Assembly: GCA_963721645.1 (NCBI GenBank) | Contig: CAVRJK010000002.1 | Location: forward strand, 62,001 to 126,000 | Direction: 5' to 3' | Source of the DNA: JALZKA01 sp963721645 | GTDB taxonomy: Bacteria; Actinomycetota; Thermoleophilia; Solirubrobacterales; 70-9 | DNA length: 64,000 nt | Shown: positions 17,906 to 25,738 of the stretch, piece after piece | Layout: each line of letters begins with the position of its first letter | Position numbering within the stretch: position 1 is the first letter of the stretch | The notes under the pieces: generated by a model | Databases searched by the model: none | The model's input: the letters and a program-made list of their open reading frames with translations, nothing else | What the model was told of the DNA's origin: nothing | Translations under genes and position numbers: made by a program

Positions 17906-17911
17906 CCCCTC

Positions 17912-18124
17912 TCATTCGAGGACTACAAGCACATCCCCTTCTTGGACGGACTGACCTTCTTCACAGCGGATCTCGGCAACCTTGCCGTCATCCTCCGATT
18001 CGACGGGCATCTCCATCTTCATCGACTCCAGGATCACGACCGTGTCGCCGTCCGAGATGTCGTCGCCCACGGCGACCTCGATCTTCCAGACCGTCCCCGT
18101 GATGTGCGCTTCGATGTCCGCCAT
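17912..18124 (-). CDS. Stand-alone biotin/lipoyl attachment protein (BCCP-like)
   Basis: A 70-residue single-domain carrier with the biotinylation motif ESMKMEM (residues 34-40, Lys 37 as the expected attachment site). Two half-domains surround it, typical of the biotinyl fold. The flanking Met on both sides of Lys favours biotin over lipoate. A GGGG-containing ribosome site lies just upstream of the ATG. It would carry carboxyl groups between a biotin carboxylase and a carboxyltransferase; the latter is encoded at 33.5 kb, and no biotin carboxylase is in the window. It sits next to the biotin operon. Confidence 0.9.
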   Translation of the reverse strand: MADIEAHITGTVWKIEVAVGDDISDGDTVVILESMKMEMPVESEDDGKVAEIRCEEGQSVQEGDVLVVLE

Positions 18125-18198
18125 GTGCCCCTTTCAGAGGTTTGACTATGCGCGGCAGAATAGATGGCCGTGTCCCCGGAACGCATAGCCTGAGCTGG

Positions 18199-18216
18199 AT
18201 GAGTGATTCCCGATGA
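18199..18216 (+). other. Five-codon open frame overlapping the glpK start
   Basis: An ATG at 18199 opens a frame of five codons (MSDSR) whose TGA overlaps the glpK ATG at 18213 as ATGA. It could be a coupled leader or simply chance. No regulatory motif supports it beyond the overlap. Confidence 0.2.
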
Positions 18217-19673
18217 TCCTCGCGATCGACCAGGGCACCACCGGCTCGACCTGCCTCGTGTTCGACCGCGAAGGCAAGATCGCAGGGCGCGCGTACTCGG
18301 AGTTCGAGCAGCGCTTTCCGCGCCCCGGCTGGGTCGAGCACGACGCGAACGAGATCTGGGAAGTCACGCTCAGGGTTGCCGGCGAGGCGCTCTCAGACGC
18401 CGGCTCCGAAGGCGCCGCATTGGACGGCATCGGCATCACGAACCAACGTGAGACGGTCGTAGCGTGGGATCCCAAGACCGGCGAGCCGATCCACAACGCC
18501 CTGGTTTGGCAGGACCGCCGCACGGCGACGCGTTGCGACGAGCTGCGCGCGGCAGGGCACGAGGACCTCGTGCGTGAGCGCACCGGACTCGTCTTGGATC
18601 CGTACTTTTCCGGCACGAAGATCGAGTGGCTCTTAAAGAACGTCGACGGCGCCGCCGACGCCGTTTTCGGGACGATCGACTCCTGGCTGGTCTACAAGCT
18701 CACGGGCCGCCACGCCACCGAGGTCTCCAACGCATCCCGGACGCTGCTCTACAACATCGCCGATGGCGAATGGGACCACGAGTTGTGTGAACTCCTGGGC
18801 GTCGATCCTGCAAGGCTCCCCGAGGTCCTGCCCTCGGCCGGAGAATTTGGCACGACGTCAGAGTTCGGTGGCGAGGTGCCCGTGACCGGTATCGCGGGCG
18901 ATCAGCAGGCGGCCCTCTTCGGCCAGGCCTGCCACTCTCCGGGGGACGCAAAGAACACATATGGCACCGGGAGCTTCGTGCTCCTGAACTCGGGAGATGA
19001 GATGCCCGACCCGCGCGACGGCCTGCTCACCACCGTGGCGTGGGAAGTAGGGGGCCGGACGACCTACGCACTCGAGGCGGCGATCTTCGTCACGGGTGCC
19101 GCCGTCCAGTGGCTTCGCGACGGCCTGGGAATCATCTCCGAGGCCGCCGAGACCGAGGCGCTCGCGGGGTCTCTCGACTCGAACGACGGCGTCTACTTCG
19201 TCCCCGCGCTGACGGGACTCGGCTCGCCTCACTGGGACCCGTACGCGCGGGGGACAATCGTCGGCCTGACGCGCGGCTCGGGTCGTTCGCACCTCGCGCG
19301 CGCTGCGCTCGAGGCGATCGCCTACCAGACCGTGGATGCGGTCAGAGCCCAGGAGGCGGCGTCGGGCGAGGCTCTGACCGAGCTCCGCGCCGACGGCGGG
19401 GCTGCGGATAACGGCTGGCTCATGCAGTTCCAGGCCGACATCCTGGGCGTCCCCGTGGTCGTGCCCGAGATCGCCGAGACGACGGCCCTGGGTGCTGCGT
19501 ATCTCGCCGGGATCGGCGCCGGTGTCTGGGACCCGGAGGAGGTTGCAGAGCGCTGGCGAGAGGCAGAGCGCTACGAACCGAAGATGTCGGTCGACGAACG
19601 CGAGTTCCTCTTGTCCGAGTGGCACCGCGCGGTCGAGCGCTCGTGCGGCTGGGCTTCGTCCGAGCCCGAGTAA
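18213..19673 (+). CDS. glpK: Glycerol kinase
   Basis: A 486-residue FGGY-family kinase that phosphorylates glycerol to glycerol 3-phosphate. The N-terminal phosphate-binding loop DQGTTGSTCLVFD is intact. GITNQRETVVAWD, WQDRRTA, GTIDSWLVYKLTG, GIAGDQQAALFGQ, NTYGTGSFVLLN and DGGAADNGWLMQFQADIL follow in the usual order and are specific enough to separate it from xylulokinases. It diverges from the biotin-carrier gene and precedes an acyltransferase of glycerolipid synthesis by 30 bases, which fits supply of glycerol 3-phosphate for phospholipids. Confidence 0.95.
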   Translation: MILAIDQGTTGSTCLVFDREGKIAGRAYSEFEQRFPRPGWVEHDANEIWEVTLRVAGEALSDAGSEGAALDGIGITNQRETVVAWDPKTGEPIHNALVWQDRRTATRCDELRAAGHEDLVRERTGLVLDPYFSGTKIEWLLKNVDGAADAVFGTIDSWLVYKLTGRHATEVSNASRTLLYNIADGEWDHELCELLGVDPARLPEVLPSAGEFGTTSEFGGEVPVTGIAGDQQAALFGQACHSPGDAKNTYGTGSFVLLNSGDEMPDPRDGLLTTVAWEVGGRTTYALEAAIFVTGAAVQWLRDGLGIISEAAETEALAGSLDSNDGVYFVPALTGLGSPHWDPYARGTIVGLTRGSGRSHLARAALEAIAYQTVDAVRAQEAASGEALTELRADGGAADNGWLMQFQADILGVPVVVPEIAETTALGAAYLAGIGAGVWDPEEVAERWREAERYEPKMSVDEREFLLSEWHRAVERSCGWASSEPE

Positions 19674-19703
19674 CCCGGGGACAGCACCCGGGTAGCAACA
19701 GCG

Positions 19704-20480
19704 ATGGCCGAAATGAAGCCACAGGTCTACAGGGACCCTCGCCCGGCCGAGGTGTTCACGCCGTTCCATGAATGGATCCGGGTTCACCGGCCGGGGTGGA
19801 TCTATGAACTGGTGCGGATCGTCCTGACCCCGCTTCTCGCCTTTGTCTACCGGGGTTGGGCCCTGGACACGAACAACGTGCCGAAGGACGGCCCCTTCAT
19901 TCTCGCGCCCAACCACTTCTCGAACCTCGACCACTTCTTCGCCGCCGTCTATCTGCGCCGGAAGGTCCAGTTCATGGCCAAGTCCCAGCTCTACGGGAAT
20001 CCGATCCTGGACTACATCTTCCGCGTTGGGGGCGTCTTCCCCGTGCGCCGCGGGCATCAGGACGAGGAGGCGTTCATCACGGCGCGCGCCGTTTTGGCCC
20101 GGGGCGGCTGCGTCGGCATGTATTGCGAGGGCGGGCGCTCCCGGACTGGCCGGCTGGGCGAGCCGAAGGCCGGCGTCGGACGCCTCGCGCTCGAGTCAGG
20201 CGTACCGGTCGTACCCCTGGCGATCCACGGATCGGCCGGCGTCCGGGGCTGGAAGCGGTTTCGCTTCCCGAAGGTGACGCTCCAGTACGGAGAGCCGGTC
20301 AGCTTCCCGGTCAACCCCTCACCCACCCACGAGGAAGGGCTCGAAGTCTCGCGTCAGGTGTTCGACCGCGTGAAGGCCATGTACGTCGTTCTCGAGGCTG
20401 AGGGGCGAAAGGGCGCGGCGGCGCGGATCAAGGCGGGCGAATCCCGCGCTTCTGCTGCCGGGGAGCGCGCGCCCTCCTGA
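19704..20480 (+). CDS. 1-acyl-sn-glycerol-3-phosphate acyltransferase family protein (PlsC-like)
   Basis: A 258-residue acyltransferase. The catalytic NHFSNLDHFF motif (HX4D type, about residues 71-80) and the substrate-binding block EGGRSRTGRLGEPKAGVGRL (about 142-161) are intact. A hydrophobic segment (LVRIVLTPLLAFVYRG) near residue 35 should attach it to the membrane. The likely reaction is acylation of lysophosphatidic acid. It follows glycerol kinase closely, so the two probably form a small glycerolipid operon. The Arg/Ala-rich tail after residue 230 is not conserved. Confidence 0.88.
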   Translation: MAEMKPQVYRDPRPAEVFTPFHEWIRVHRPGWIYELVRIVLTPLLAFVYRGWALDTNNVPKDGPFILAPNHFSNLDHFFAAVYLRRKVQFMAKSQLYGNPILDYIFRVGGVFPVRRGHQDEEAFITARAVLARGGCVGMYCEGGRSRTGRLGEPKAGVGRLALESGVPVVPLAIHGSAGVRGWKRFRFPKVTLQYGEPVSFPVNPSPTHEEGLEVSRQVFDRVKAMYVVLEAEGRKGAAARIKAGESRASAAGERAPS

Positions 20481-20493
20481 TCTGGGCGACGGG

Positions 20494-21402
20494 TTACTCG
20501 TAGCGGTCGTCGAGCGCGGCCCAGGCCTCGGGATCGTGTCCCGGGATGATCACGGCCTGCGGGTACTGGCGCCTGAACAGCTTCAGCTCCTGCGCAGAGC
20601 GCCGCCAGAGGTGGGGGTCCTCGGGGCGGGGAGGGGGCGCCGCGTCGTCGAGCTGGCCGAGCGTGTAGATCGCATCGCCCGCGATCACGAGGTCGCGATC
20701 CTTCAGATGACAGATGACGGACATGTGGCCGTGTGTATGGCCGGGCGTGAACGCGAGCCTGACGCTGCCGTCGCCGAAGAGGTCGAACGTCCGGCCGAAT
20801 GTCGAGTAAGAGCCCACCCCTGGCCCGTCGAAGGAGACGGTGCGGTAATCGAATGCGTAGTCGAAGTGCGAATGGTCATAGCCGTGAAGGAAGGGGCGGG
20901 AGGTCGTGGCCGCCGCCTTCCACTCCGGCTCGGATAGGACAAAGCTGGCGCTCCCGAGTTCAGACATCGCCGAGGTGTGGTCGAAGTGCATGTGCGTCAT
21001 GACCACGGTCTTGATGTCCCGCGCATCCAGGCCGCGCGAACGGAGCTGCGCGGCGATGTCCTTGCCAGGCTCCAGGTTCGGCTTCGAAAAGGAGGTGACG
21101 ACCCGCCCGAGGTTTGCCGTGGGCTTCGAGGTCACCGACGGGTGGAGTCCGGTATCGACGAGGAAGGGCCCGGCCGACGGATGGGTGACGAGGAAAGAAG
21201 GGACAGGGATCGTCCACCACTTGGAGCGCGAGGTGCCGATTCCAAGCATCCTGAGCGACGCCGTGCGGTTGCCTGCCTTCTCCAGGAACGCCGGCGGGAC
21301 TTCCATCCAGCCGGTGTCGAGCGGCTCCACTTGAACGGTCGCTCCCGGCGCGCCGCCTTTGAGCGGGCCGGTCAGTGGGCGGGGTGTTGCCTTCACCTTC
21401 AT
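20494..21402 (-). CDS. MBL-fold metallohydrolase (N-acyl-homoserine-lactonase-like)
   Basis: A 302-residue protein with the zinc-binding HMHFDH motif (within VVMTHMHFDHTSAM, about residues 137-150). The later ligands are TPGHTHGHMSV, IAGDAIYTLG and IIPGHDPEAW. This pattern matches the AiiA-like lactonase branch of the metallo-beta-lactamase superfamily. Lactonase activity is possible, but many family members hydrolyse other esters or lactones. The first 40 residues are a Pro-rich extension. It converges on the acyltransferase gene. Confidence 0.85.
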   Translation of the reverse strand: MKVKATPRPLTGPLKGGAPGATVQVEPLDTGWMEVPPAFLEKAGNRTASLRMLGIGTSRSKWWTIPVPSFLVTHPSAGPFLVDTGLHPSVTSKPTANLGRVVTSFSKPNLEPGKDIAAQLRSRGLDARDIKTVVMTHMHFDHTSAMSELGSASFVLSEPEWKAAATTSRPFLHGYDHSHFDYAFDYRTVSFDGPGVGSYSTFGRTFDLFGDGSVRLAFTPGHTHGHMSVICHLKDRDLVIAGDAIYTLGQLDDAAPPPRPEDPHLWRRSAQELKLFRRQYPQAVIIPGHDPEAWAALDDRYE

Positions 21403-21454
21403 CGCTCGCGGAGGGTAGAGCGGCTGCGGCGATGCGGACTATGCTCGCGCCCGG

Positions 21455-22324
21455 ATGGGCGAGGCCTCCCAAATCTTCAAGGACGATCTGCTCGACGGGC
21501 AGGTGTGTCTGGTGTCGGGCGCAGGGTCTGGTCTGGGCCGGGCAAGCGCGATCGAACTGGCGCGGCTCGGGGCCACCGTGATCGGCTGCGGCAGGCGGCC
21601 CGAGCCGATTTCCGAGACGGCCTCGATGATCGCCGAGATCGGCGGCAAGGGCGAGGCCGAGTCCATGGACATCCGCGACGAGGAAGCGGTTGACGCCCTC
21701 GTCGACAGGGTTCTGGAGCGGCATGGAAGGCTCGACGTCCTGCTCAACAACGCCGGTGGGCAGTTCCTGAGCCCGGCCGAGGCCATCACCCCTAAAGGCT
21801 TTCGCACCGTGATCGAACTGAACGTCGTCGGCACCTGGCTGATGACCCACGCCGCGGCGACGAAGGCGTTCATCCCGCAGGGCGCCGGCAAGGTCCTGAG
21901 CGTCACCCTTTCGCCCCACGCGGGGATGCCGGGGATGGTCCATTCCGGCGCTGCCCGCGCCGCCGTGGAGAACATGATGAAGACGCTCTCGATCGAGTGG
22001 TCGCAGCACGGCGTGAAGTTGTGCGCGCTGGCGGCCGGGCAGTTCGACACCGAGACGCTTCGGACGAAGTATCCGGCGGTGGTCTCGGAGAACGTCGCAA
22101 GAACCGTGCCGCTCGGGCGCATGGGGACGGAGGAGGAGTGGGCGTGGCTGGTCGCCTATCTCGCCTCGCCGGCAGGCGACTTCTACTCGGGCACGACCAT
22201 CACGATGGACGGCGCCCGCGACAACTGGTTCGGTTCGTGGCCCCCCGGGATGTACGGCTCGGATGAAGGCTCGGGTTCAGTCCCGGCGGAGGAGCGAAAG
22301 CCGAAGGATCAGACGACAGGGTAG
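21455..22324 (+). CDS. SDR-family enoyl-CoA reductase-like protein (PECR type)
   Basis: A 289-residue short-chain dehydrogenase. The cofactor loop is VSGAGSGLGRASAIEL (about residues 20-35) and NNAGG is present. At the usual YxxxK position it reads HSGAARAAVENMMKTLSIEW, with His for Tyr and Arg for Lys. The same HSGAAR pattern occurs in peroxisomal trans-2-enoyl-CoA reductase and related 2,4-dienoyl-CoA reductases, so this is a natural variant of that group and not decay. NADPH-dependent reduction of enoyl-CoA is the best guess. It ends before a strong terminator. Confidence 0.82.
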   Translation: MGEASQIFKDDLLDGQVCLVSGAGSGLGRASAIELARLGATVIGCGRRPEPISETASMIAEIGGKGEAESMDIRDEEAVDALVDRVLERHGRLDVLLNNAGGQFLSPAEAITPKGFRTVIELNVVGTWLMTHAAATKAFIPQGAGKVLSVTLSPHAGMPGMVHSGAARAAVENMMKTLSIEWSQHGVKLCALAAGQFDTETLRTKYPAVVSENVARTVPLGRMGTEEEWAWLVAYLASPAGDFYSGTTITMDGARDNWFGSWPPGMYGSDEGSGSVPAEERKPKDQTTG

Positions 22325-22349
22325 GCGCGGGGGTCTACCGCAAAGGAAA

Positions 22350-22380
22350 GAGGCCGCGCCGGGATTACCGGCACGGCCTC
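22350..22380. terminator. Bidirectional hairpin terminator
   Basis: A 13-base stem (22350-22362 pairs with 22368-22380, one mismatch) encloses the loop GATTA. It lies between two convergent genes. On the plus strand it is followed by a T/C-rich stretch and preceded by an A/G-rich one, so it could end transcripts from both sides. Confidence 0.8.
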
Positions 22381-22407
22381 TGTCTCCCAGGTCCGTCTCA
22401 GATCAGG

Positions 22408-23049
22408 TCAGCCGGTGACCGAGATCTTCGCGATTCCGATGACGATGCCCTCTTCGAGAGCGTCCGTGCCAAACGTGTCGTTCAAAAGACCCGCTGCGTC
22501 GTCGGAGAGGAGAACGGTGGTGCCCTCGAGCACCGCCGCGCCACCTTCCATCTTCAGGGGCTCAAGCGTCGTTCCGTCGAGCTTGAAGATCAACGCGTCT
22601 TCGGCTGCGACCTCGCCGTTGGCGGTCACGGTGCCGAACAGCTCTGAGGTGGCAGGGTCGACAACGAAATCGGTGAGCTCTACAACGGTGTCGCCGGCCG
22701 TGAGGCTCAGCCCTGAACCGTCGTGCTCGACGATGCCCTGAACGTAGGGGCGAACGTCCGACTCGGGGTCGTAATAGGTGATGTCGCCACCGGTGATCGG
22801 GAACTGAATGGCGCCGCCATCTTCGACGATCTTTGCGCCGCCGACGGGTGCGGGAGTCAGGCCGAGATCGCCCAGCGCGCCAACGAAGCCCTCGTCAAAG
22901 GTCACCTGTGTGGTCTCACCGGTGAGCTTGTCGATAACAGCGACGGGCTCTACGTCGGAGCCGCTGCTGGTGTCCTCGTCGTCGCCACACGCGGCAACGC
23001 CGAAGGCGAGTGCTGCGATTGCGAGCATTGCGGTAATTAGCTTGGTCAT
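22408..23049 (-). CDS. Secreted lipoprotein, HtaA-like character, unknown function
   Basis: A 213-residue protein with a lipoprotein signal peptide: charged start, hydrophobic run and lipobox FGVAAC with Cys at residue 21, followed by an Asp/Glu/Ser-rich linker. The exported part is rich in Gly, Thr and beta-strand residues and has a segment GGAIQFPITGGDITYYDP, with later strands ending in KLDGTTLEPLK. This resembles secreted beta-rich domains of the HtaA type that are common in this bacterial class, but I see no heme-binding motif. An A/T-rich stretch upstream could hold its promoter. Confidence 0.7.
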   Translation of the reverse strand: MTKLITAMLAIAALAFGVAACGDDEDTSSGSDVEPVAVIDKLTGETTQVTFDEGFVGALGDLGLTPAPVGGAKIVEDGGAIQFPITGGDITYYDPESDVRPYVQGIVEHDGSGLSLTAGDTVVELTDFVVDPATSELFGTVTANGEVAAEDALIFKLDGTTLEPLKMEGGAAVLEGTTVLLSDDAAGLLNDTFGTDALEEGIVIGIAKISVTG

Positions 23050-23161
23050 GGATTCCTTTCGAGTGATTTCTTCTTTTTCAACGGTGCGTTCCCCGAGCGC
23101 GACTGGATCAATTTCGTGCCTGGGAGGGCGCCTACGGGGCGCTGATCTGGCGTGGTGCTCG

Positions 23162-23899
23162 TCAGCGCGCCGAGGCGAGCCTGCGGGCGACGAGCTCGCC
23201 CAGGAGGCTGTAGCCCGCTACCGACGGGTGGTCCCCGTCGTCCGTGTAGTCCGGGGCCATCGTGCCCGACTCCTCGCGGGATTCGAGCGCGGCGTGGAAG
23301 TCGAGCAGCGGGACGCCGCGGCGCTTCGCGATTTCGGCGATCTCTGAATTGAGCGCCTCGATCGGGCCGTCGGCAGCAGGGTGGCCGTTGTTCCAGGGCA
23401 GGACGTTGGCGACGGCGGAGTCGAGGCCCATCTCCTCTGCTTCGGCGAGCATGCCGTCGATGTTTGCCGCGGCCGAGGCGACCACCTCTTCCGTCGCCCG
23501 GGGATCGGATCCGAGGCTCTGCGCGATGTCGTTGATCCCTCCCTGCACGATCAGGACGTCCGCGCCCTCCGCACACTCTGCGAGCCTCAGCGCGATCTCG
23601 TCGGTGCGCTGGCCAAAGACGCCGCAGTTGACGAAGTCGAGGCTCCGGTCGTTCTGTGCCGCCCAGTAGGGGTACTGGCTCTCCTCCTGAGCTCCGAACC
23701 CCAGCGCGTCGCGCTGGGCGGGGTCGGGGTCATAAAGGGGATTGCCTGCCGTGATCGAGTCGCCGAGGGCTGCGACCGAGACCAGGCCGGGGTCCTCGCT
23801 TGCGGGAACCGGCTCGCCCGCGGGCTCGCCTCCCTCGCCGCCGCCGCAACCGGCCACAAAGACGCAGGCGATCAGCGCGGTATGTGCGAAGCGGGCCAC
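23162..23899 (-). CDS. SGNH/GDSL-type esterase, predicted lipoprotein
   Basis: A 245-residue exported hydrolase. The lipobox is VFVAGC (Cys at residue 18). The four SGNH blocks are ALGDSITAGN (catalytic Ser, about residue 48), the Gly block VFGQRTDE, GGINDIAQ (Asn) and DGDHPSVAGY (Asp and His, about residues 222-231). Substrate is open: short esters, lipids or cell-wall acyl groups. It follows a second lipoprotein gene on the same strand by 112 bases. Confidence 0.88.
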   Translation of the reverse strand: MARFAHTALIACVFVAGCGGGEGGEPAGEPVPASEDPGLVSVAALGDSITAGNPLYDPDPAQRDALGFGAQEESQYPYWAAQNDRSLDFVNCGVFGQRTDEIALRLAECAEGADVLIVQGGINDIAQSLGSDPRATEEVVASAAANIDGMLAEAEEMGLDSAVANVLPWNNGHPAADGPIEALNSEIAEIAKRRGVPLLDFHAALESREESGTMAPDYTDDGDHPSVAGYSLLGELVARRLASAR

Positions 23900-23944
23900 C
23901 GGCTCAACCTACGAGCCGGTGGCAGCTCCGGTTCAAACTCCTTG

Positions 23945-24772
23945 CTAGGTGAACATGCCGCCGAACTGACCGCCGGTCACGTTCAGCGTCTGTCCGTGGA
24001 CGTAGTTCGCCAGCCCGGTGCACAGGAAGAGGACTGGACCGGCCGCTTCCTCCGGCGTCGCCGGGCGTCCGAGCGGGATGATCATGGCGGCCATGCCGCG
24101 CATCTGGTCCGGGATTCCGAGGTCGATCTTCTCGCCGCCGCGCTCGATCGACTCCTGGTTCTCCTTGGCCTGCGTGAGGCGGGTCTCGACGAAGCCAAAC
24201 GCAACTGCGTTGACGTTGATCTTGTGGCCACCCCATTCCTTGGCGAGGGTCTTGGTCATGCCGACGATGGCGGACTTGCCCGCCGAGTAATTGACCTGGC
24301 CCGCGTTGCCCATGGTGCCCGAGATGGACGAGATGTTCACGAGCTTGCGGAAGCGCTCGACGCCTTCTGCCTTCTCAGCCTTCGCGGCCTCGCGCCAGTG
24401 GGGAGCGATCGCTCGTGAGAGACGGAAGGGAGCCACGGTGTGGATGTCCAGCATCGCCTGGAACTGCTCGTCGGACATCTTGTGGGCGACGCCGTCCCAG
24501 GTGTAGCCGGCGTTATTCACGAGGATGTCGACCTCGCCGAACTCGTCGATGGCCTTCTTGACCAGGGCGTCCGGCACGCTCGGATCGGTGAGGTCGCCCG
24601 AAAAGACTGCGGTCTCCCCGTCGATCTCCGAGGCGGCCTGCTCGGCGACATCTCCGTCGATGTCGTTGATGAGGACGCGGGCGCCCTCGCTTACGAAGAG
24701 CTCAGCCGTCGCGCGGCCGATGCCGCGGGCCGAGCCGGTGATGATCGCGTTCTTTCCGTCGAGCAGTCCCAT
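23945..24772 (-). CDS. SDR-family 3-oxoacyl-ACP reductase-like protein (FabG type)
   Basis: The start is set at the ATG at 24772 because an AGGAGG ribosome site lies about 13 bases upstream and the protein then begins with the conserved MGLLDGKNAIITG. The 275-residue product has the cofactor loop GSARGIGRATAEL, NNAGY, the catalytic Ser in NISSISGTMG, and YSAGK with the catalytic Tyr and Lys. An insert with several Glu/Lys precedes the Ser block. The C-terminus ends in VTGGQFGGMFT. NAD(P)H reduction of a ketoacyl thioester or another secondary alcohol is likely. Confidence 0.87.
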   Translation of the reverse strand: MGLLDGKNAIITGSARGIGRATAELFVSEGARVLINDIDGDVAEQAASEIDGETAVFSGDLTDPSVPDALVKKAIDEFGEVDILVNNAGYTWDGVAHKMSDEQFQAMLDIHTVAPFRLSRAIAPHWREAAKAEKAEGVERFRKLVNISSISGTMGNAGQVNYSAGKSAIVGMTKTLAKEWGGHKINVNAVAFGFVETRLTQAKENQESIERGGEKIDLGIPDQMRGMAAMIIPLGRPATPEEAAGPVLFLCTGLANYVHGQTLNVTGGQFGGMFT

Positions 24773-24910
24773 GTTCTTTTCAGTTCCTCCTGAGTAAGTG
24801 TCTGGCCGGGGGTCGGGAAGGTATTCGATCGTTTGGAAATCGGCGCCATCGGGCAACAAGGGTCGAAGCGGCTCACATCCGGTGCGCCGCGGGATTTAGA
24901 CAAGGGGTAG

Positions 24911-25738
24911 ATGACCGAAATGAATTTCCGATCCTTGCTGGCGACGGCCTGCGCCGTCGTGGCAACAGCACTCGTGCCCGCGACTGCGGCCGCCGATGAC
25001 GGCGCCGAGATCCATCCGGGCGTCATGACCTTCACCGAGGGTGCTCAGTGCACGTCGAACTTCGTGTTCCGCGACGCCGGCGGCACCTATCTCGGCCAAG
25101 CCGCCCATTGTGCGGGCACCGGCGCTGCTACCGATACGGACGGTTGCGACGCGGGCACGCTGCCACTCGGCACGCCCGTCGAGATCGACGGCGCCAGTCG
25201 CCCCGGCACCCTCGCCTACTCCTCGTGGATCGCGATGCAAGAGAAGGGCGAAACGAACGCCGACGCCTGCGCATACAACGACTTCGCGCTGGTGAAGCTC
25301 GACCCCGCCGACGTGAGCAAGGTCGATCCGACCGTGCCGCGCCTCGGCGGCCCGACGTCGGTCGGAGGCTCGGGCGCGATGCTCGGCGACACAGTCTTCA
25401 CCTACGGCAACTCCTCGCTTCGTGCCGGAATCAAGCAGCTCCGCCCGAAGCAGGGCGTCGTTGTCCAGGGTGAGGGCAACGGCTGGAGCCGCACCGTCTA
25501 CACGGTCACGCCCGGCGTGCCCGGCGATTCGGGCTCCGGCTTCATGAGCGACACGGGCCAGGCAATCGGTTCACTCTCGACGCTTGCGATTGCACCTGTG
25601 CCCGCCTCGAACGGCGTTTCCGACCTCAAGTCCGAGCTCGACTACATGCGGGCCAACTCGGCCTTCGGCGGTGTCCAGCTCGTGCCGGGCGAACGGCCTT
25701 TCAGGGGCGATCTGCTGGGTGCGATCCTGGGCGGCTGA
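24911..25738 (+). CDS. Secreted trypsin-fold serine protease-like protein
   Basis: A 275-residue protein with a Sec signal peptide (hydrophobic ATACAVVATALVPATAAA, cleavage near residue 27). The catalytic triad of the chymotrypsin fold can be read: His in GQAAHCAG (about residue 66), Asp in YNDFALVKL, and Ser in PGVPGDSGSGF. Paired Cys residues near the His fit disulfides. The remaining sequence is Gly/Thr/Asp-rich. It may be a true protease or a surface-exposed relative. A palindrome with a T run lies 8 bases after its stop and could terminate transcription. Confidence 0.82.
   Translation: MTEMNFRSLLATACAVVATALVPATAAADDGAEIHPGVMTFTEGAQCTSNFVFRDAGGTYLGQAAHCAGTGAATDTDGCDAGTLPLGTPVEIDGASRPGTLAYSSWIAMQEKGETNADACAYNDFALVKLDPADVSKVDPTVPRLGGPTSVGGSGAMLGDTVFTYGNSSLRAGIKQLRPKQGVVVQGEGNGWSRTVYTVTPGVPGDSGSGFMSDTGQAIGSLSTLAIAPVPASNGVSDLKSELDYMRANSAFGGVQLVPGERPFRGDLLGAILGG

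Noticed and set aside
17096..18124. Link between the enoyl-CoA hydratase/biotin carrier pair and the biotin operon as one transcription unit
   Set aside because: They are on the same strand but separated by the DUF2510-like gene and the glycosylase, with no evidence for one transcript.
24773..24859. N-terminal extension of the FabG-like SDR
   Set aside because: The extension contains no conserved sequence and the AGGAGG ribosome site points to the ATG at 24772.
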